Shown: positions 6,022 to 12,849 of the stretch, in pieces
Position numbering within the stretch: position 1 is the stretch's first letter
Layout: each line of letters opens with the position of its first letter
Assembly (NCBI GenBank): GCA_021845155.1
Contig: JAKBSB010000020.1
Location: 1 to 12,849 of the forward strand
Length of the DNA stretch: 12,849 bases
Source: Thermoplasmata archaeon
GTDB taxonomy: Archaea; Thermoplasmatota; Thermoplasmata; Thermoplasmatales; Thermoplasmataceae
Direction: 5' to 3'
The notes under the pieces: generated by a model
Told to the model about the DNA's origin: nothing
The model's input: the letters and a program-made list of their open reading frames with translations, nothing else
Database searches by the model: none
Position numbers and translations under genes: made by a program

Positions 6022-6234
6022 TCAAGCTTCCCCGTTTATGCGAAGTTGCTGGATCAGCGTGAATGACAGGGTACCTTTGAAACGGTGGAATCCAACAACA
6101 AAAGATTCCGCCTGCAACTCCTGAACTGAGAGACATCCTTTGCATGATGAAATGAGATTACTTTTTTTATGAGTCTCCTTAACAGCAATACGCGTTACTT
6201 TCCTTATTACCGAAAAAGGTAGATTTTCATCCAT
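6022..6234 (-). CDS. Uncertain small ORF, weakly histone-fold-like, possibly decayed
   Basis: A 70-codon ORF begins 50 bp after the stop of the membrane-protein gene on the same strand. I do not recognise it with confidence. The N-terminus MDENLPFSVIRKVTRIAVKE resembles the L-P-x-x-x-I-x-R helix 1 of small archaeal histones; NLIS recalls the R-V-S loop, and GTLSFTLIQQLRING the K-T-I-x-x-x-D-I third strand/helix. The total length also fits. Against this, the stretch between the two loops is about seven residues short of a histone, it holds an odd SSCKGC segment, and an adjacent frame gives HHAKDVSQF there, as if a frameshift had occurred. No Shine-Dalgarno or good TATA-like box is seen. It may be a pseudogene or not coding at all. 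Confidence 0.25.
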   Translation of the reverse strand: MDENLPFSVIRKVTRIAVKETHKKSNLISSCKGCLSVQELQAESFVVGFHRFKGTLSFTLIQQLRINGEA

Positions 6235-6284
6235 GAATGCTATTCACTTCGAGACCATATTGATCCAGTGAACTCGATCAAACT

Positions 6285-6668
6285 TCAGAGGAAGTGGCCG
6301 AACCCAAGAGCAGCCACCACAAAGGTTATTATGTAGCCAATCACAAGTGCAAGCAGGCCAATTACAAAACCTATTGATATACGGGTCCTGAACATGGAAG
6401 CAAACAGTGCGCTTAACAGTATTATATCAATGATCAGTCCGACTATAAGTGCAAATCCATCCAGAATTGATGAGAAAAATGCCGTTAAAATCCCAACTAT
6501 GAATATTATTATTGCGGCAAAAAGGGCAGCTATAACGGCCTCTCCACCAGAAACACTCTTTCCAACTATTATTTTAGCCGACACGTACAGTGCAAGAGAT
6601 ATGATAATCCAGTCAATTATGAGGGATATCAGGGACGTTGAGATGTAAACACCAGTTATGCCTGTCAT
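6285..6668 (-). CDS. Small four-helix membrane protein of unknown function
   Basis: 127 residues, overwhelmingly hydrophobic, with four predicted membrane helices at about 8-34, 45-65, 70-93 and 98-121. They are joined by very short loops (KSVSGGE at 37-43; MFRTRIS at 92-98), and there are almost no charged residues. I do not recognise a family or catalytic motif; small integral membrane proteins of this kind are common and poorly characterised in Thermoplasmata. The start ATG at 6668 lies about 28 bp downstream of a good TATA-like box, so the mRNA is probably leaderless and this is its own transcription unit, separate from the thermopsin gene upstream on the same strand. Confidence 0.7.
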   Translation of the reverse strand: MTGITGVYISTSLISLIIDWIIISLALYVSAKIIVGKSVSGGEAVIAALFAAIIIFIVGILTAFFSSILDGFALIVGLIIDIILLSALFASMFRTRISIGFVIGLLALVIGYIITFVVAALGFGHFL

Positions 6669-6691
6669 GATTATATTAATCCACCACGTCC

Positions 6692-6700
6692 ATTTATAAA
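6692..6700 (-). promoter_or_regulatory. TATA-like box of the small membrane protein gene
   Basis: The minus strand reads TTTATAAAT, centred about 28 bp upstream of the ATG at 6668. It is among the best TATA-like boxes in the window. Confidence 0.6.
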
Positions 6701-6735
6701 TGATGAATTAGTAATATGTATAATTCTGAACAATA

Positions 6736-6759
6736 TTCCCGGATGATAAAAAGCGGGAA
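6736..6759 (-). terminator. Possible hairpin/U-run terminator after the thermopsin gene
   Basis: TTCCCG and CGGGAA form a 6-bp inverted repeat around a 12-base loop. Read on the minus strand the loop contains CTTTTTATC. It lies about 80 bp after the thermopsin stop and before the next promoter. It is weak evidence: the U-run is in the loop, not after the stem. Confidence 0.25.
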
Positions 6760-6840
6760 ACATGTCAATGTGGTGGTTTACCCGATGAGACCGTAAACAT
6801 ATAGAATGAGGTAACTGGAGATAAAACCCAGAACGGATGA

Positions 6841-9800
6841 TCATCTCCTTTTGAGGACGAATACGCCAACAATGGCCCCGGCAATCAGTCCCGCTGCTGT
6901 GCCAACCACAATGTAGATATATCCTATTGTCGGTATTGCTGATGTTGACTGAAAAACAACGTTAACAGCATTTCTGGAAAAGTTTACTGATACAATACCT
7001 CCAGGTACCTGATTGTAACCCGAAATTCCACCCACGCTGTAGCTGTAATCTCCGTTCGATACATTGCTGATCTGGATAGTGTTTGTGGTGGATGAGTAAT
7101 CTGTCCCATTAAAGTCAACAGTCCATCTCTGTCCATGGGGAAGGCCAGATTCAGTGAATGTTACGGTGTATGTACTGACCAGGGCGTTGCTGTATGAATA
7201 ATTTATGGTGATTATCTCATCGGGTATGGTGACCGAGAACTGTGGAACATTTGTTGCATAATACCCATAGGCATCCTGTGGAAGTATTTCGTATGTGCCA
7301 GGTGCAATGTAAAAGGACACGTTGCCCTCCGTGGAGACAAATCCCTGGCCAATCTGTGGCATGGAGAATCCCCACAGGGTTCCGGCAGGGAGTCCCGATT
7401 CAGCCACGGTTACGTTGTAAAGTTTACTGTATGCAACTGTCATGTTTATCATTGGCCCGTGGACAACAAAATTGCCGGTTGGATTTTCAAGGCTTCCCTC
7501 GTAGAGAACAGGTAAGAATTCAACCTTCTTTGAAATAAGCCCAATTCCAATTAGGTTGTATGTTCCGTTGGGGAGATATACAACTTTCCCGGCGGTGTCA
7601 GTGGGATATATGGCATTGTTAATGTCAAAGTACCCCTTAACCACTGATGGTAATCCGGTGTCATTTACAGTTACACTGTAGCCATACAGGGTGAGAGGAA
7701 CGCTGTCATAAGCATAATTGATGCTACCGTTGAAAATGTTCTGTCCATTGAATGCCAGTCCCACTCCGGATCCGTTGTAGGGCTGGGATCCGCTTCCAAA
7801 ATAGTTATAGTAATAGTTTCCACCCTGGTAGGAAGAATTTATGGCACTTCCGGTAAGGTTATATCCATTCACAATACTGTATTTTCCGGCGTTTTCCCTG
7901 GATATATTGAATTTGTTATGATAGGTTACATTCTGCCCTGTGTAGAGGTTTCCACCTGTACCCTCAAGGCTTACAATGGGGATAGTTGTGTCAAATATGT
8001 TATTGTATAGTGTGTTTCCAGAACTTGCCAGAATGATTCCTATTGGTGCATATCCAAACAGTGATCCTGGTGATATGAGGCTGTAATCATTGAAAGTGTT
8101 ATTCCATATGTAGTTTCCAGAATTTGTGGCATTGTTATTGTAAATGAGGATTCCAGATCCCTGACTCAATATGTTATTTCTCTCAATGAGGCTTCTTGTA
8201 GTGTTCCAGAGCATCAGGTTTGCCACTGGCGGTATATTGTACGTGGTATAGTCGGTGTAAGCCAATGATGAGAACCATCCTGAAAGGGTATTGTTGGTTA
8301 TGGTAATATTTGAAGAATTATAGAATGTCATCTGAAGGAAGTTTGTGGCAACCTCCCCAAATGATTCAATAAGCCCCTTTAGAAATGTTCTGTTATAATT
8401 CACCTGAAATGCAGGAGATCCTGTTTTTCCAGAGAACCCTTCGAATACCGAGTTGTCTGTTGTATTATGAACCAATATTCCGCTGAAAACAGGATAGATG
8501 TAATCGTCAACCTGGGAAAACAGAGGACTCATCTGTTGCGTCACAGTAGCCTGAAGGCTCCCATTGTATGACGGACCTGCAACTATGAAGGGATTACCTG
8601 AAGTTCCATTTCCCTTAACACTCAGATTTCTTAATTGAGAATTGTCAGATGCATAGAGTGGGGTGTAGAGTCCCCGGCCAATGTTTGGGGAAAGACTTAT
8701 TACACCAGTATTTGCATGATTACCTGAATTCAGCGCTATGCTACTATTGTAAAATGGGTTGTGGTAGCTCATCAAAGCTTCCATTGAATAGTTACCGGGT
8801 GAAACCTGAAAATCAAAGCTCCCGTTCAAACTGACCGGAGACCACTGTGCAGTCCCGTTATTAAAGCTCCTGCCTTCATTTATAAAAACAAAACCATTGG
8901 ATGGTTTCAACACACCCGATATTGTCCCGTGTCCCGAATTGCTGGAAATATTCCACAATCCCTGCACAAATGATGGTCCCGTGTTAAGGTAGGCCACGCT
9001 CCCTGAATAGTACTCACTTATTCCCACTGCGGTCTCACCGGTTTCCGAACCCACATCGTAGGCAGATGGAATATTCCTGTATGCGTTTCGACCTAGAGGA
9101 ATATATTTCATGGTCATCGTAGCGTTTATGTTCCTGAACTCTGCTATTGATCCTCCACCTGCTCCACCAATTATAAGTTCCGCATCCATGGGTATGAACC
9201 CTGTTCCAGTAAGCTGTGTTCCACTGACGGTGTAGTTTGCCTCTGGTGCCTTAACGGCAGGGTTTCCCCCCGTTGAATTGAATTCCACCCGGTCAAAGGA
9301 TCCGCTATTGATTTTTTGTGCTCCGCTGGCAGTTGAGTTTATGATTGTGTAGTTGAAGAATACTGTGTTGTATCCGGCAATGTTGGTTGTATTAAGGTAA
9401 AGGTGAAGGCTAAAGGGGAAATTCACGGTAAAGGTTGGTCCAATGTCATAATAGTAAACTCCCGGAACAGCAGTACCGTTTCCCGAATGAAACTCATTAC
9501 CCTGAATTACTGCAGTTGGACTGGAAAAATTCCAGATGTTGTCTAGAAAGGTCAGCTTATGGGTTGATGTGGAATAGTCAACCACATTCTGTGTCCAGTA
9601 CTGGTATTCAGTATTACCAAAAAGGGTGACGTTATTAAGCACCGCATTGAACTGGATGGAAAATGTGTGAACCGCATCACCGTCCATGTATATCTCATTT
9701 GCAGAGTTCATGGATACGTTTGCCTGAAAACTATGGGTGCTGTAACCCTGAGGCTGAGGATGCCCGGTGCTGTTTGAAATGCCATAGCTGGCAATTCCCA

Positions 9801-10176
9801 TTGGGGCAGGAGCGCTGGTGTAAGAAGGAAGATATATAACGCCATTATGGGAATTTGGTTTCATGTTGTAGTTGGGAGGTAGTTTTGCAACCGATGGAAT
9901 ATTCAGAGAATCCAACCGGGAGAGGACCTTATTTCTCATGGATTCCCATGTTGTTCCATTGCTCCCACTGGTTGAGGAACTGTTGATCCCTGGATTTATA
10001 TAGCTCAGATTGCTGGAAATATTCCGTGTGGAAAGAGGATTCAGGGTGTTGTGGGGTGTGCTTTCCGGAAAAGCAGAATTATCATGTGATCCGGAGATAC
10101 CCATTGTGAAAAAAGAACCTATCATGAATGCGCTTAGAATTATAGCCAATAAGGTAAGTTTCCCTCTGCCAGACAT
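6841..10176 (-). CDS. Thermopsin-like (A5) secreted, membrane-anchored surface protein with beta-helix and ESGLP repeats
   Basis: 1111 residues. An N-terminal signal/anchor (SGRGKLTLLAIILSAFMIGS, 2-21) is followed by a low-complexity Ser/Asn linker. Residues about 115-420 match the thermopsin (peptidase A5) pattern: SAPAPMGIASYGIS, aromatic-rich NEIYMDGDAVHTF, and a long TGTGFIPMDAELIIGG core. Thermopsins are acid proteases acting outside the cell, though many homologues are uncharacterised and activity here is unproven. Residues about 510-830 look like a parallel beta-helix (repeated N-x-T/N-N-x-F turns such as NITITNNTL, NYIWNNTF, NTLYNNIF). Three Ig-like repeats follow, starting at 833 (YSVTVNDTGLP), 920 (YNVTVAESGLP) and 1003 (YTVTFTESGLP). 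The C-terminus is a membrane helix (1083-1108) ending KRR. Dozens of N-x-S/T sequons suggest heavy glycosylation. The ATG at 10176 is 26 bp from a TATA-like box. Confidence 0.85.
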   Translation of the reverse strand: MSGRGKLTLLAIILSAFMIGSFFTMGISGSHDNSAFPESTPHNTLNPLSTRNISSNLSYINPGINSSSTSGSNGTTWESMRNKVLSRLDSLNIPSVAKLPPNYNMKPNSHNGVIYLPSYTSAPAPMGIASYGISNSTGHPQPQGYSTHSFQANVSMNSANEIYMDGDAVHTFSIQFNAVLNNVTLFGNTEYQYWTQNVVDYSTSTHKLTFLDNIWNFSSPTAVIQGNEFHSGNGTAVPGVYYYDIGPTFTVNFPFSLHLYLNTTNIAGYNTVFFNYTIINSTASGAQKINSGSFDRVEFNSTGGNPAVKAPEANYTVSGTQLTGTGFIPMDAELIIGGAGGGSIAEFRNINATMTMKYIPLGRNAYRNIPSAYDVGSETGETAVGISEYYSGSVAYLNTGPSFVQGLWNISSNSGHGTISGVLKPSNGFVFINEGRSFNNGTAQWSPVSLNGSFDFQVSPGNYSMEALMSYHNPFYNSSIALNSGNHANTGVISLSPNIGRGLYTPLYASDNSQLRNLSVKGNGTSGNPFIVAGPSYNGSLQATVTQQMSPLFSQVDDYIYPVFSGILVHNTTDNSVFEGFSGKTGSPAFQVNYNRTFLKGLIESFGEVATNFLQMTFYNSSNITITNNTLSGWFSSLAYTDYTTYNIPPVANLMLWNTTRSLIERNNILSQGSGILIYNNNATNSGNYIWNNTFNDYSLISPGSLFGYAPIGIILASSGNTLYNNIFDTTIPIVSLEGTGGNLYTGQNVTYHNKFNISRENAGKYSIVNGYNLTGSAINSSYQGGNYYYNYFGSGSQPYNGSGVGLAFNGQNIFNGSINYAYDSVPLTLYGYSVTVNDTGLPSVVKGYFDINNAIYPTDTAGKVVYLPNGTYNLIGIGLISKKVEFLPVLYEGSLENPTGNFVVHGPMINMTVAYSKLYNVTVAESGLPAGTLWGFSMPQIGQGFVSTEGNVSFYIAPGTYEILPQDAYGYYATNVPQFSVTIPDEIITINYSYSNALVSTYTVTFTESGLPHGQRWTVDFNGTDYSSTTNTIQISNVSNGDYSYSVGGISGYNQVPGGIVSVNFSRNAVNVVFQSTSAIPTIGYIYIVVGTAAGLIAGAIVGVFVLKRR

Positions 10177-10197
10177 GGCTCCAAGAGGTAAATAAAC

Positions 10198-10205
10198 ATA
10201 TTAAA
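10198..10205 (-). promoter_or_regulatory. TATA-like box of the thermopsin gene
   Basis: The minus strand reads TTTAATAT, about 26 bp upstream of the ATG at 10176. A second A/T-rich stretch (TTTATTTA, 10189-10196) is only about 16 bp away, too close for a leaderless start. Confidence 0.45.
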
Positions 10206-10353
10206 GACTTTTCCTAATATCCTGCTAAAACTTCCTCAACTGTGATGAAAATAGAAAATAATGTGGATTATGTTGAATAAAATGTACTAAAAATCCTGAT
10301 TTAACCCTTTATTCGTCTTATTCTTCTTCATTTTTCCATTATTTTTCCATAGC

Positions 10354-11457
10354 TTACGCTATCTTGCCTTGTTTTTTAAGGGTAAGTAGTGTAAGAAGGT
10401 TGTATCCAATACATGCAAAAGTTTCCTTTACCCGGACCCTTCTTATCATTGTAACGAATGTATGTTCTCCATGCATGATGCCTTTTGTTACTGAATAGGG
10501 TCTCTCTCCCGGAGATCGTTTTCTCGTGATCCTGAGATTTCTCCTTATCTGATCAATGGTAAGTGGATGGTTTCTTGATGCCTTGTCCATGGTTGCATTG
10601 ATCCCACGGCATGGTGCGCCTGCATATCCTTTATCCCTGTAGCACGGAATTCCGGGCATGCTGAGATCAACCTGTGAATCGTGAAGGGATGCAGTTGTCA
10701 CAACAAATTCCCTTATTAGAGGAATATCTGTTCCCTGTACTGTATGAAGCTTGTTGCCGAAGTGTGATGAATTATTTTTCTTTGTCCATGTTCCATCCTT
10801 TGATCTTCTTGTTTTTGCCGATCTTCTCTCTTCCCTTCTGAGTCTCTTCTTTTCTGCTGCTTTTATCCTTGCTTCCCTCTTCTCTACTTTTGTCATTCTC
10901 TTCTTTTTACCTGTGTCCAGAGTTTTCTCTTCAGAATCTCCCCTGTTCTTTTCTGTCATTTCAGGTGGTTCCGGATCAACGGGAACAGGCGGTTTCTTCT
11001 TTCCATGTTTTCCCGGATCTGATTCAATGAATGTTGCATCCTGTATTGTACCAGATTTCACCGTTATGCCCTTCTCCTCAAACTGTCGCCATATCTCCTT
11101 CCAGATCATCTTGTCCTTCCCGGTTGAGGACAATCTCTCCCTGAAGAGCCAGATTGTTCTTGAATCGGGGGTCGATTCTGGATAATCCAGGAAGTTGATG
11201 AAGGAGATCCGATCATAGATCTCCCTCTCCATGGCTTCATCAACCAGGCCATATAGGGACTGAAGGAACATGATCTTTACCATGAACACAGGATCAAAGT
11301 TGGGTCTCCCACCTGCCTGAGTATCGTTCCTGTAGAGATCATCAAGTATAGGTCTGAATTGATTCCAGCCTATCATGTTCTTCATGTCAGAAAGTTTGTC
11401 ACCGAACTTCTTCAGCTGATCATATTTCTCGTGCAGGCCGTAATTTACTATGTCCAT
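10354..11457 (-). CDS. IS5-family DDE transposase
   Basis: 367 residues. The N-terminal part (about 30-110) has the IS5 pattern RPILDDLY...GGRPNFDPVFMVKIMFLQ...STPDSRTIWLFRERL. The RNase-H-like catalytic core follows, with likely DDE residues Asp140 (GTIQDATF), Asp275 (YRDKGYAG) and Glu318 (PGERPYSVTKG). Between the first and second acidic residues is a very basic, low-complexity insert (about 150-225, KKKPPVPVDPEPPE then Lys/Arg-rich repeats) ending in DGTWTKKNNSSHFGNKLH. The frame is intact from ATG to TAA, so the enzyme may be active. The ATG at 11457 is preceded by a palindromic TATA-like box. The gene is divergent from the neighbouring ISL3 transposase. Confidence 0.95.
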   Translation of the reverse strand: MDIVNYGLHEKYDQLKKFGDKLSDMKNMIGWNQFRPILDDLYRNDTQAGGRPNFDPVFMVKIMFLQSLYGLVDEAMEREIYDRISFINFLDYPESTPDSRTIWLFRERLSSTGKDKMIWKEIWRQFEEKGITVKSGTIQDATFIESDPGKHGKKKPPVPVDPEPPEMTEKNRGDSEEKTLDTGKKKRMTKVEKREARIKAAEKKRLRREERRSAKTRRSKDGTWTKKNNSSHFGNKLHTVQGTDIPLIREFVVTTASLHDSQVDLSMPGIPCYRDKGYAGAPCRGINATMDKASRNHPLTIDQIRRNLRITRKRSPGERPYSVTKGIMHGEHTFVTMIRRVRVKETFACIGYNLLTLLTLKKQGKIA

Positions 11458-11473
11458 TGTTTAGAATCATGAT

Positions 11474-11485
11474 CTTATATATAAG
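11474..11485 (-). promoter_or_regulatory. TATA-like box of the IS5 transposase
   Basis: CTTATATATAAG, a perfect 12-bp palindrome, is centred about 23 bp upstream of the ATG at 11457. Being symmetric, it could in principle direct transcription both ways. Confidence 0.5.
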
Positions 11486-11591
11486 ACTATGGACAACCAA
11501 TTGTGTATTTATCCGCTGTATCACTAATTCTCAAGAGCATGAACCTCAAAATTGATTCGGATCTCATGGGAGAAAGAAGAGGGGTTTTTAG

Positions 11592-11616
11592 AAAAAGTCG
11601 GTTCTCCAGACTTTTT
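11592..11616 (+). promoter_or_regulatory. Hairpin at the ISL3 left end
   Basis: AAAAAGTC and GACTTTTT are perfect 8-bp arms around GGTTCTCCA. It lies upstream of the transposase TATA-like box. It may be a transposase-binding palindrome or a terminator that shields the transposase gene from outside transcription: on the plus strand the stem ends in TTTTT. Confidence 0.45.
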
Positions 11617-11621
11617 AATGG

Positions 11622-11630
11622 ATATATTTA
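11622..11630 (+). promoter_or_regulatory. TATA-like box of the ISL3 transposase
   Basis: ATATATTTA is centred about 29 bp upstream of the ATG at 11655, consistent with a leaderless transcript starting inside the element. Confidence 0.5.
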
Positions 11631-11654
11631 TTCATAGTTATCACATATAATTAT

Positions 11655-12845
11655 ATGGATGAGAGAGAATTCTGTGAGAATCTTCTTGATCTGAAGCCTC
11701 CATGGACTGTTTGGAAAGTCGTCTTAGACAGGGATAAACATACCCTGGACATATTTGTAGATCACCCAAAAGGGATCAAATTCCCATGCCCTGAATGCGG
11801 CATGGAATCCATAGTCTATGATCATCAGAGGGAAAGGATCTGGAGGGACAAGGACAGTGTTAACTTCGAGACTTACTTACATGCAAAACCTCCCAGAATA
11901 AGATGTCAGAAACATGGTATTGTGCTGGCCAATATACCATGGTCTGAAAAGAGTTCCAGGTTCACCACAAGGTTTGAAACACATGCAATAGATGTTCTCA
12001 AGGCAACAGATGTAACGAACGCCTCTAAAATACTCAGCATAACATGGGACGAGGCATGGCACATCATGGATAAGGCTGTCAGGAGAGGACTTGCAAGAAA
12101 GACATCCAGTCCTGAGATCATAGGCATAGATGAGAAATCATACGGTAAACACCATGATTATGTCACAATCATATACAATCTCATAAGACCCGGAGTGGAA
12201 TATGTATCATTTGGCAGGAAGAAATCATCCATCAACAGATATTACAGAACACTTGACAGGAAGAATAGAAAGAAGATAAGATCTGTAAGCATGGATATGT
12301 GGAAACCATATATCCTGTCGACGAAAAGGTATGTGAAAGATGCTGATTCAAAGATTGTGTTCGATCGCTTTCACATAAGCAAACACATGAACCAGGCACT
12401 TGACGATGTGAGGAAGCATGAGAACACCATATTGAGAAAGAGTGGAGATGGCACTCTTTCCGGAACTAAATATATCTGGCTCTACACCGAGAAGAATCTT
12501 CCCAGAAAATACAGGAAGATATTCAATGAATTGAAGAATTCCGATCTTAAAACTGCCAGGGCATATTCCATAAAGGAGAATCTGAGAAATCTCTGGAACT
12601 GCACTACAGTGGAAGAGGCAAGGGAGTTCTGGAAGAGATGGTATTTCTGGGCCACTCACTCAAGACTTGATCCAGTAATAAAGAAGGCCAAAATGATCAG
12701 GGATCATCTTTCCGGTGTAATGGCATATTTCACACATAGAATAACCAATGCAGTAGCAGAAGGTATGAACTCAAAGATAGCAACGATTCAAAAGATGGCT
12801 TACGGGTTCCGTAACAAGGAACATTTCAAGACAGCGATATACTAG
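11655..12845 (+). CDS. ISL3-family transposase, 3'-truncated by the contig edge
   Basis: 396 residues are visible. The N-terminal zinc-binding domain shows CPECG (Cys45, Cys48) and CQKHG (Cys84, His87). An HTH-like stretch (NASKILSITWDEAWHIMDKA) follows. The catalytic domain shows the ISL3 DDE residues: Asp159 (IIGIDEKSYGK), Asp214 (SVSMDMWKPYI) with the DRFHISKHMNQAL block, and Glu369 (RITNAVAEGMNSKIATIQKM), then AYGFRN. Family members normally continue for a few residues after FKTAIY with a Phe and a short tail. The TAG at 12843-12845 consists of one T plus the AG of the probable adapter hexamer at 12844-12849, so the real codon was probably TTY (Phe). I therefore read this as truncated by assembly, not as a natural stop. 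No frameshift is seen. Confidence 0.92.
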   Translation: MDEREFCENLLDLKPPWTVWKVVLDRDKHTLDIFVDHPKGIKFPCPECGMESIVYDHQRERIWRDKDSVNFETYLHAKPPRIRCQKHGIVLANIPWSEKSSRFTTRFETHAIDVLKATDVTNASKILSITWDEAWHIMDKAVRRGLARKTSSPEIIGIDEKSYGKHHDYVTIIYNLIRPGVEYVSFGRKKSSINRYYRTLDRKNRKKIRSVSMDMWKPYILSTKRYVKDADSKIVFDRFHISKHMNQALDDVRKHENTILRKSGDGTLSGTKYIWLYTEKNLPRKYRKIFNELKNSDLKTARAYSIKENLRNLWNCTTVEEAREFWKRWYFWATHSRLDPVIKKAKMIRDHLSGVMAYFTHRITNAVAEGMNSKIATIQKMAYGFRNKEHFKTAIY

Positions 12846-12849
12846 ATCG
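12844..12849. other. Probable Illumina adapter remnant at right contig edge
   Basis: The window closes with AGATCG, the first six bases of the read-through adapter AGATCGGAAGAGC. It mirrors the hexamer at the left edge and creates the apparent stop codon of the ISL3 transposase. Confidence 0.75.

Larger units (their letters stand above)
10263..11524 (-). mobile_element. IS5-type insertion sequence, apparently whole
   Basis: About 1262 bp around a single IS5-type transposase gene, a normal size for the family. Boundaries are my best guess. TAAT occurs directly outside both proposed ends (10259-10262 and 11525-11528), as expected for a 4-bp target duplication. The inward-reading ends GTGGATTATGTTGAATAAAA and GTGATACAGCGGATAAATAC are similar but imperfect. 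It lies between the thermopsin promoter and an ISL3-type element and interrupts no recognisable gene. Confidence 0.5.
11581..12843 (+). mobile_element. ISL3-type insertion sequence, right end missing
   Basis: Transposase gene plus a putative left end at GGGGTTTTTAGAAAAAGTCG (11581-11600), a G-run followed by T/A-rich sequence as in ISL3 terminal repeats. The right end and the expected 8-bp target duplication lie beyond the window, so the left boundary is unconfirmed. Confidence 0.5.

Noticed and set aside
5897..6145. Minus-strand 82-codon frame ending just upstream of the HDO gene
   Set aside because: It covers the palindrome and TATA-like box of the HDO gene and its sequence is of random, Cys/Phe/Ser-rich composition. 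I see no evidence that it is translated.
7000..8500. Repetitive-looking thermopsin DNA as a CRISPR or tandem repeat array
   Set aside because: The similarity is at protein level (Asn/Gly/Thr-rich turns, ESGLP repeats). There are no identical, regularly spaced DNA repeats.
10751..11185. Plus-strand 144-codon frame rich in Phe/Leu/Ser
   Set aside because: It is the antisense of the Lys/Arg/Glu-rich linker of the IS5 transposase, a typical composition artefact.
12348..12659. Minus-strand 103-codon frame inside the ISL3 transposase
   Set aside because: It is antisense to the conserved transposase core, with no promoter or family resemblance.
1..12849. Matching inverted hexamers at both ends as a terminal inverted repeat of a mobile element
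   Set aside because: The repeat is only six bases, stops exactly at the contig edges and equals the adapter ends. Adapter carry-over explains it better.

Overview
The window looks like a piece of a Thermoplasmatales-type archaeon (Thermoplasma, Ferroplasma or Cuniculiplasma relatives, probably from an acidic habitat). Three things point there. Most start codons lie about 25-29 bp downstream of an A/T-rich TATA-like box with no room for a 5' leader, the usual leaderless arrangement. It encodes a very large, sequon-rich thermopsin-type surface protein with three repeats carrying the V-T-V/F-x-E-S-G-L-P signature. Its thiolase is of the archaeal SCP-x type. No rRNA, tRNA or CRISPR array is visible.

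Layout. (1) 1-877, minus: 3'-truncated thiolase-like protein with Ser where the catalytic Cys is expected. (2) 1029-2498, plus: a complete AbiE-type toxin-antitoxin module, a winged-helix AbiEi-like antitoxin overlapping an AbiEii nucleotidyltransferase toxin by 11 bp. Its promoter carries two perfect ATAC-N4-GTAT palindromes and one degenerate copy, spaced exactly 22 bp apart around the TATA box. (3) 2492-6668, minus: GT-C-like membrane glycosyltransferase, histidine phosphatase, haem-oxygenase-like di-iron protein, an uncertain 70-codon ORF and a four-helix membrane protein. Most have their own promoter, so this is a row of single genes more than one operon. (4) 6841-10176, minus: the 1111-residue thermopsin-like surface protein. 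(5) 10263-12843: two transposase genes transcribed away from each other, an apparently whole IS5-type element (about 10263-11524, candidate TAAT target duplication) and the 5' part of an ISL3-type element.

Genes that may work together: the toxin-antitoxin pair is a self-contained, autoregulated unit. The membrane glycosyltransferase and the heavily glycosylatable thermopsin are both envelope-related, but nothing here links them directly. The insertion sequences and the toxin-antitoxin module mark the region as accessory.

Data caution: the first six bases (CGATCT) and last six (AGATCG) match the inward ends of the common Illumina adapter in the correct orientation at both ends. They are probably untrimmed adapter, so the window is probably a whole contig. 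The apparent TAG stop of the ISL3 transposase is then an artefact (one genomic T plus AG from adapter), and the last two thiolase codons are unreliable.
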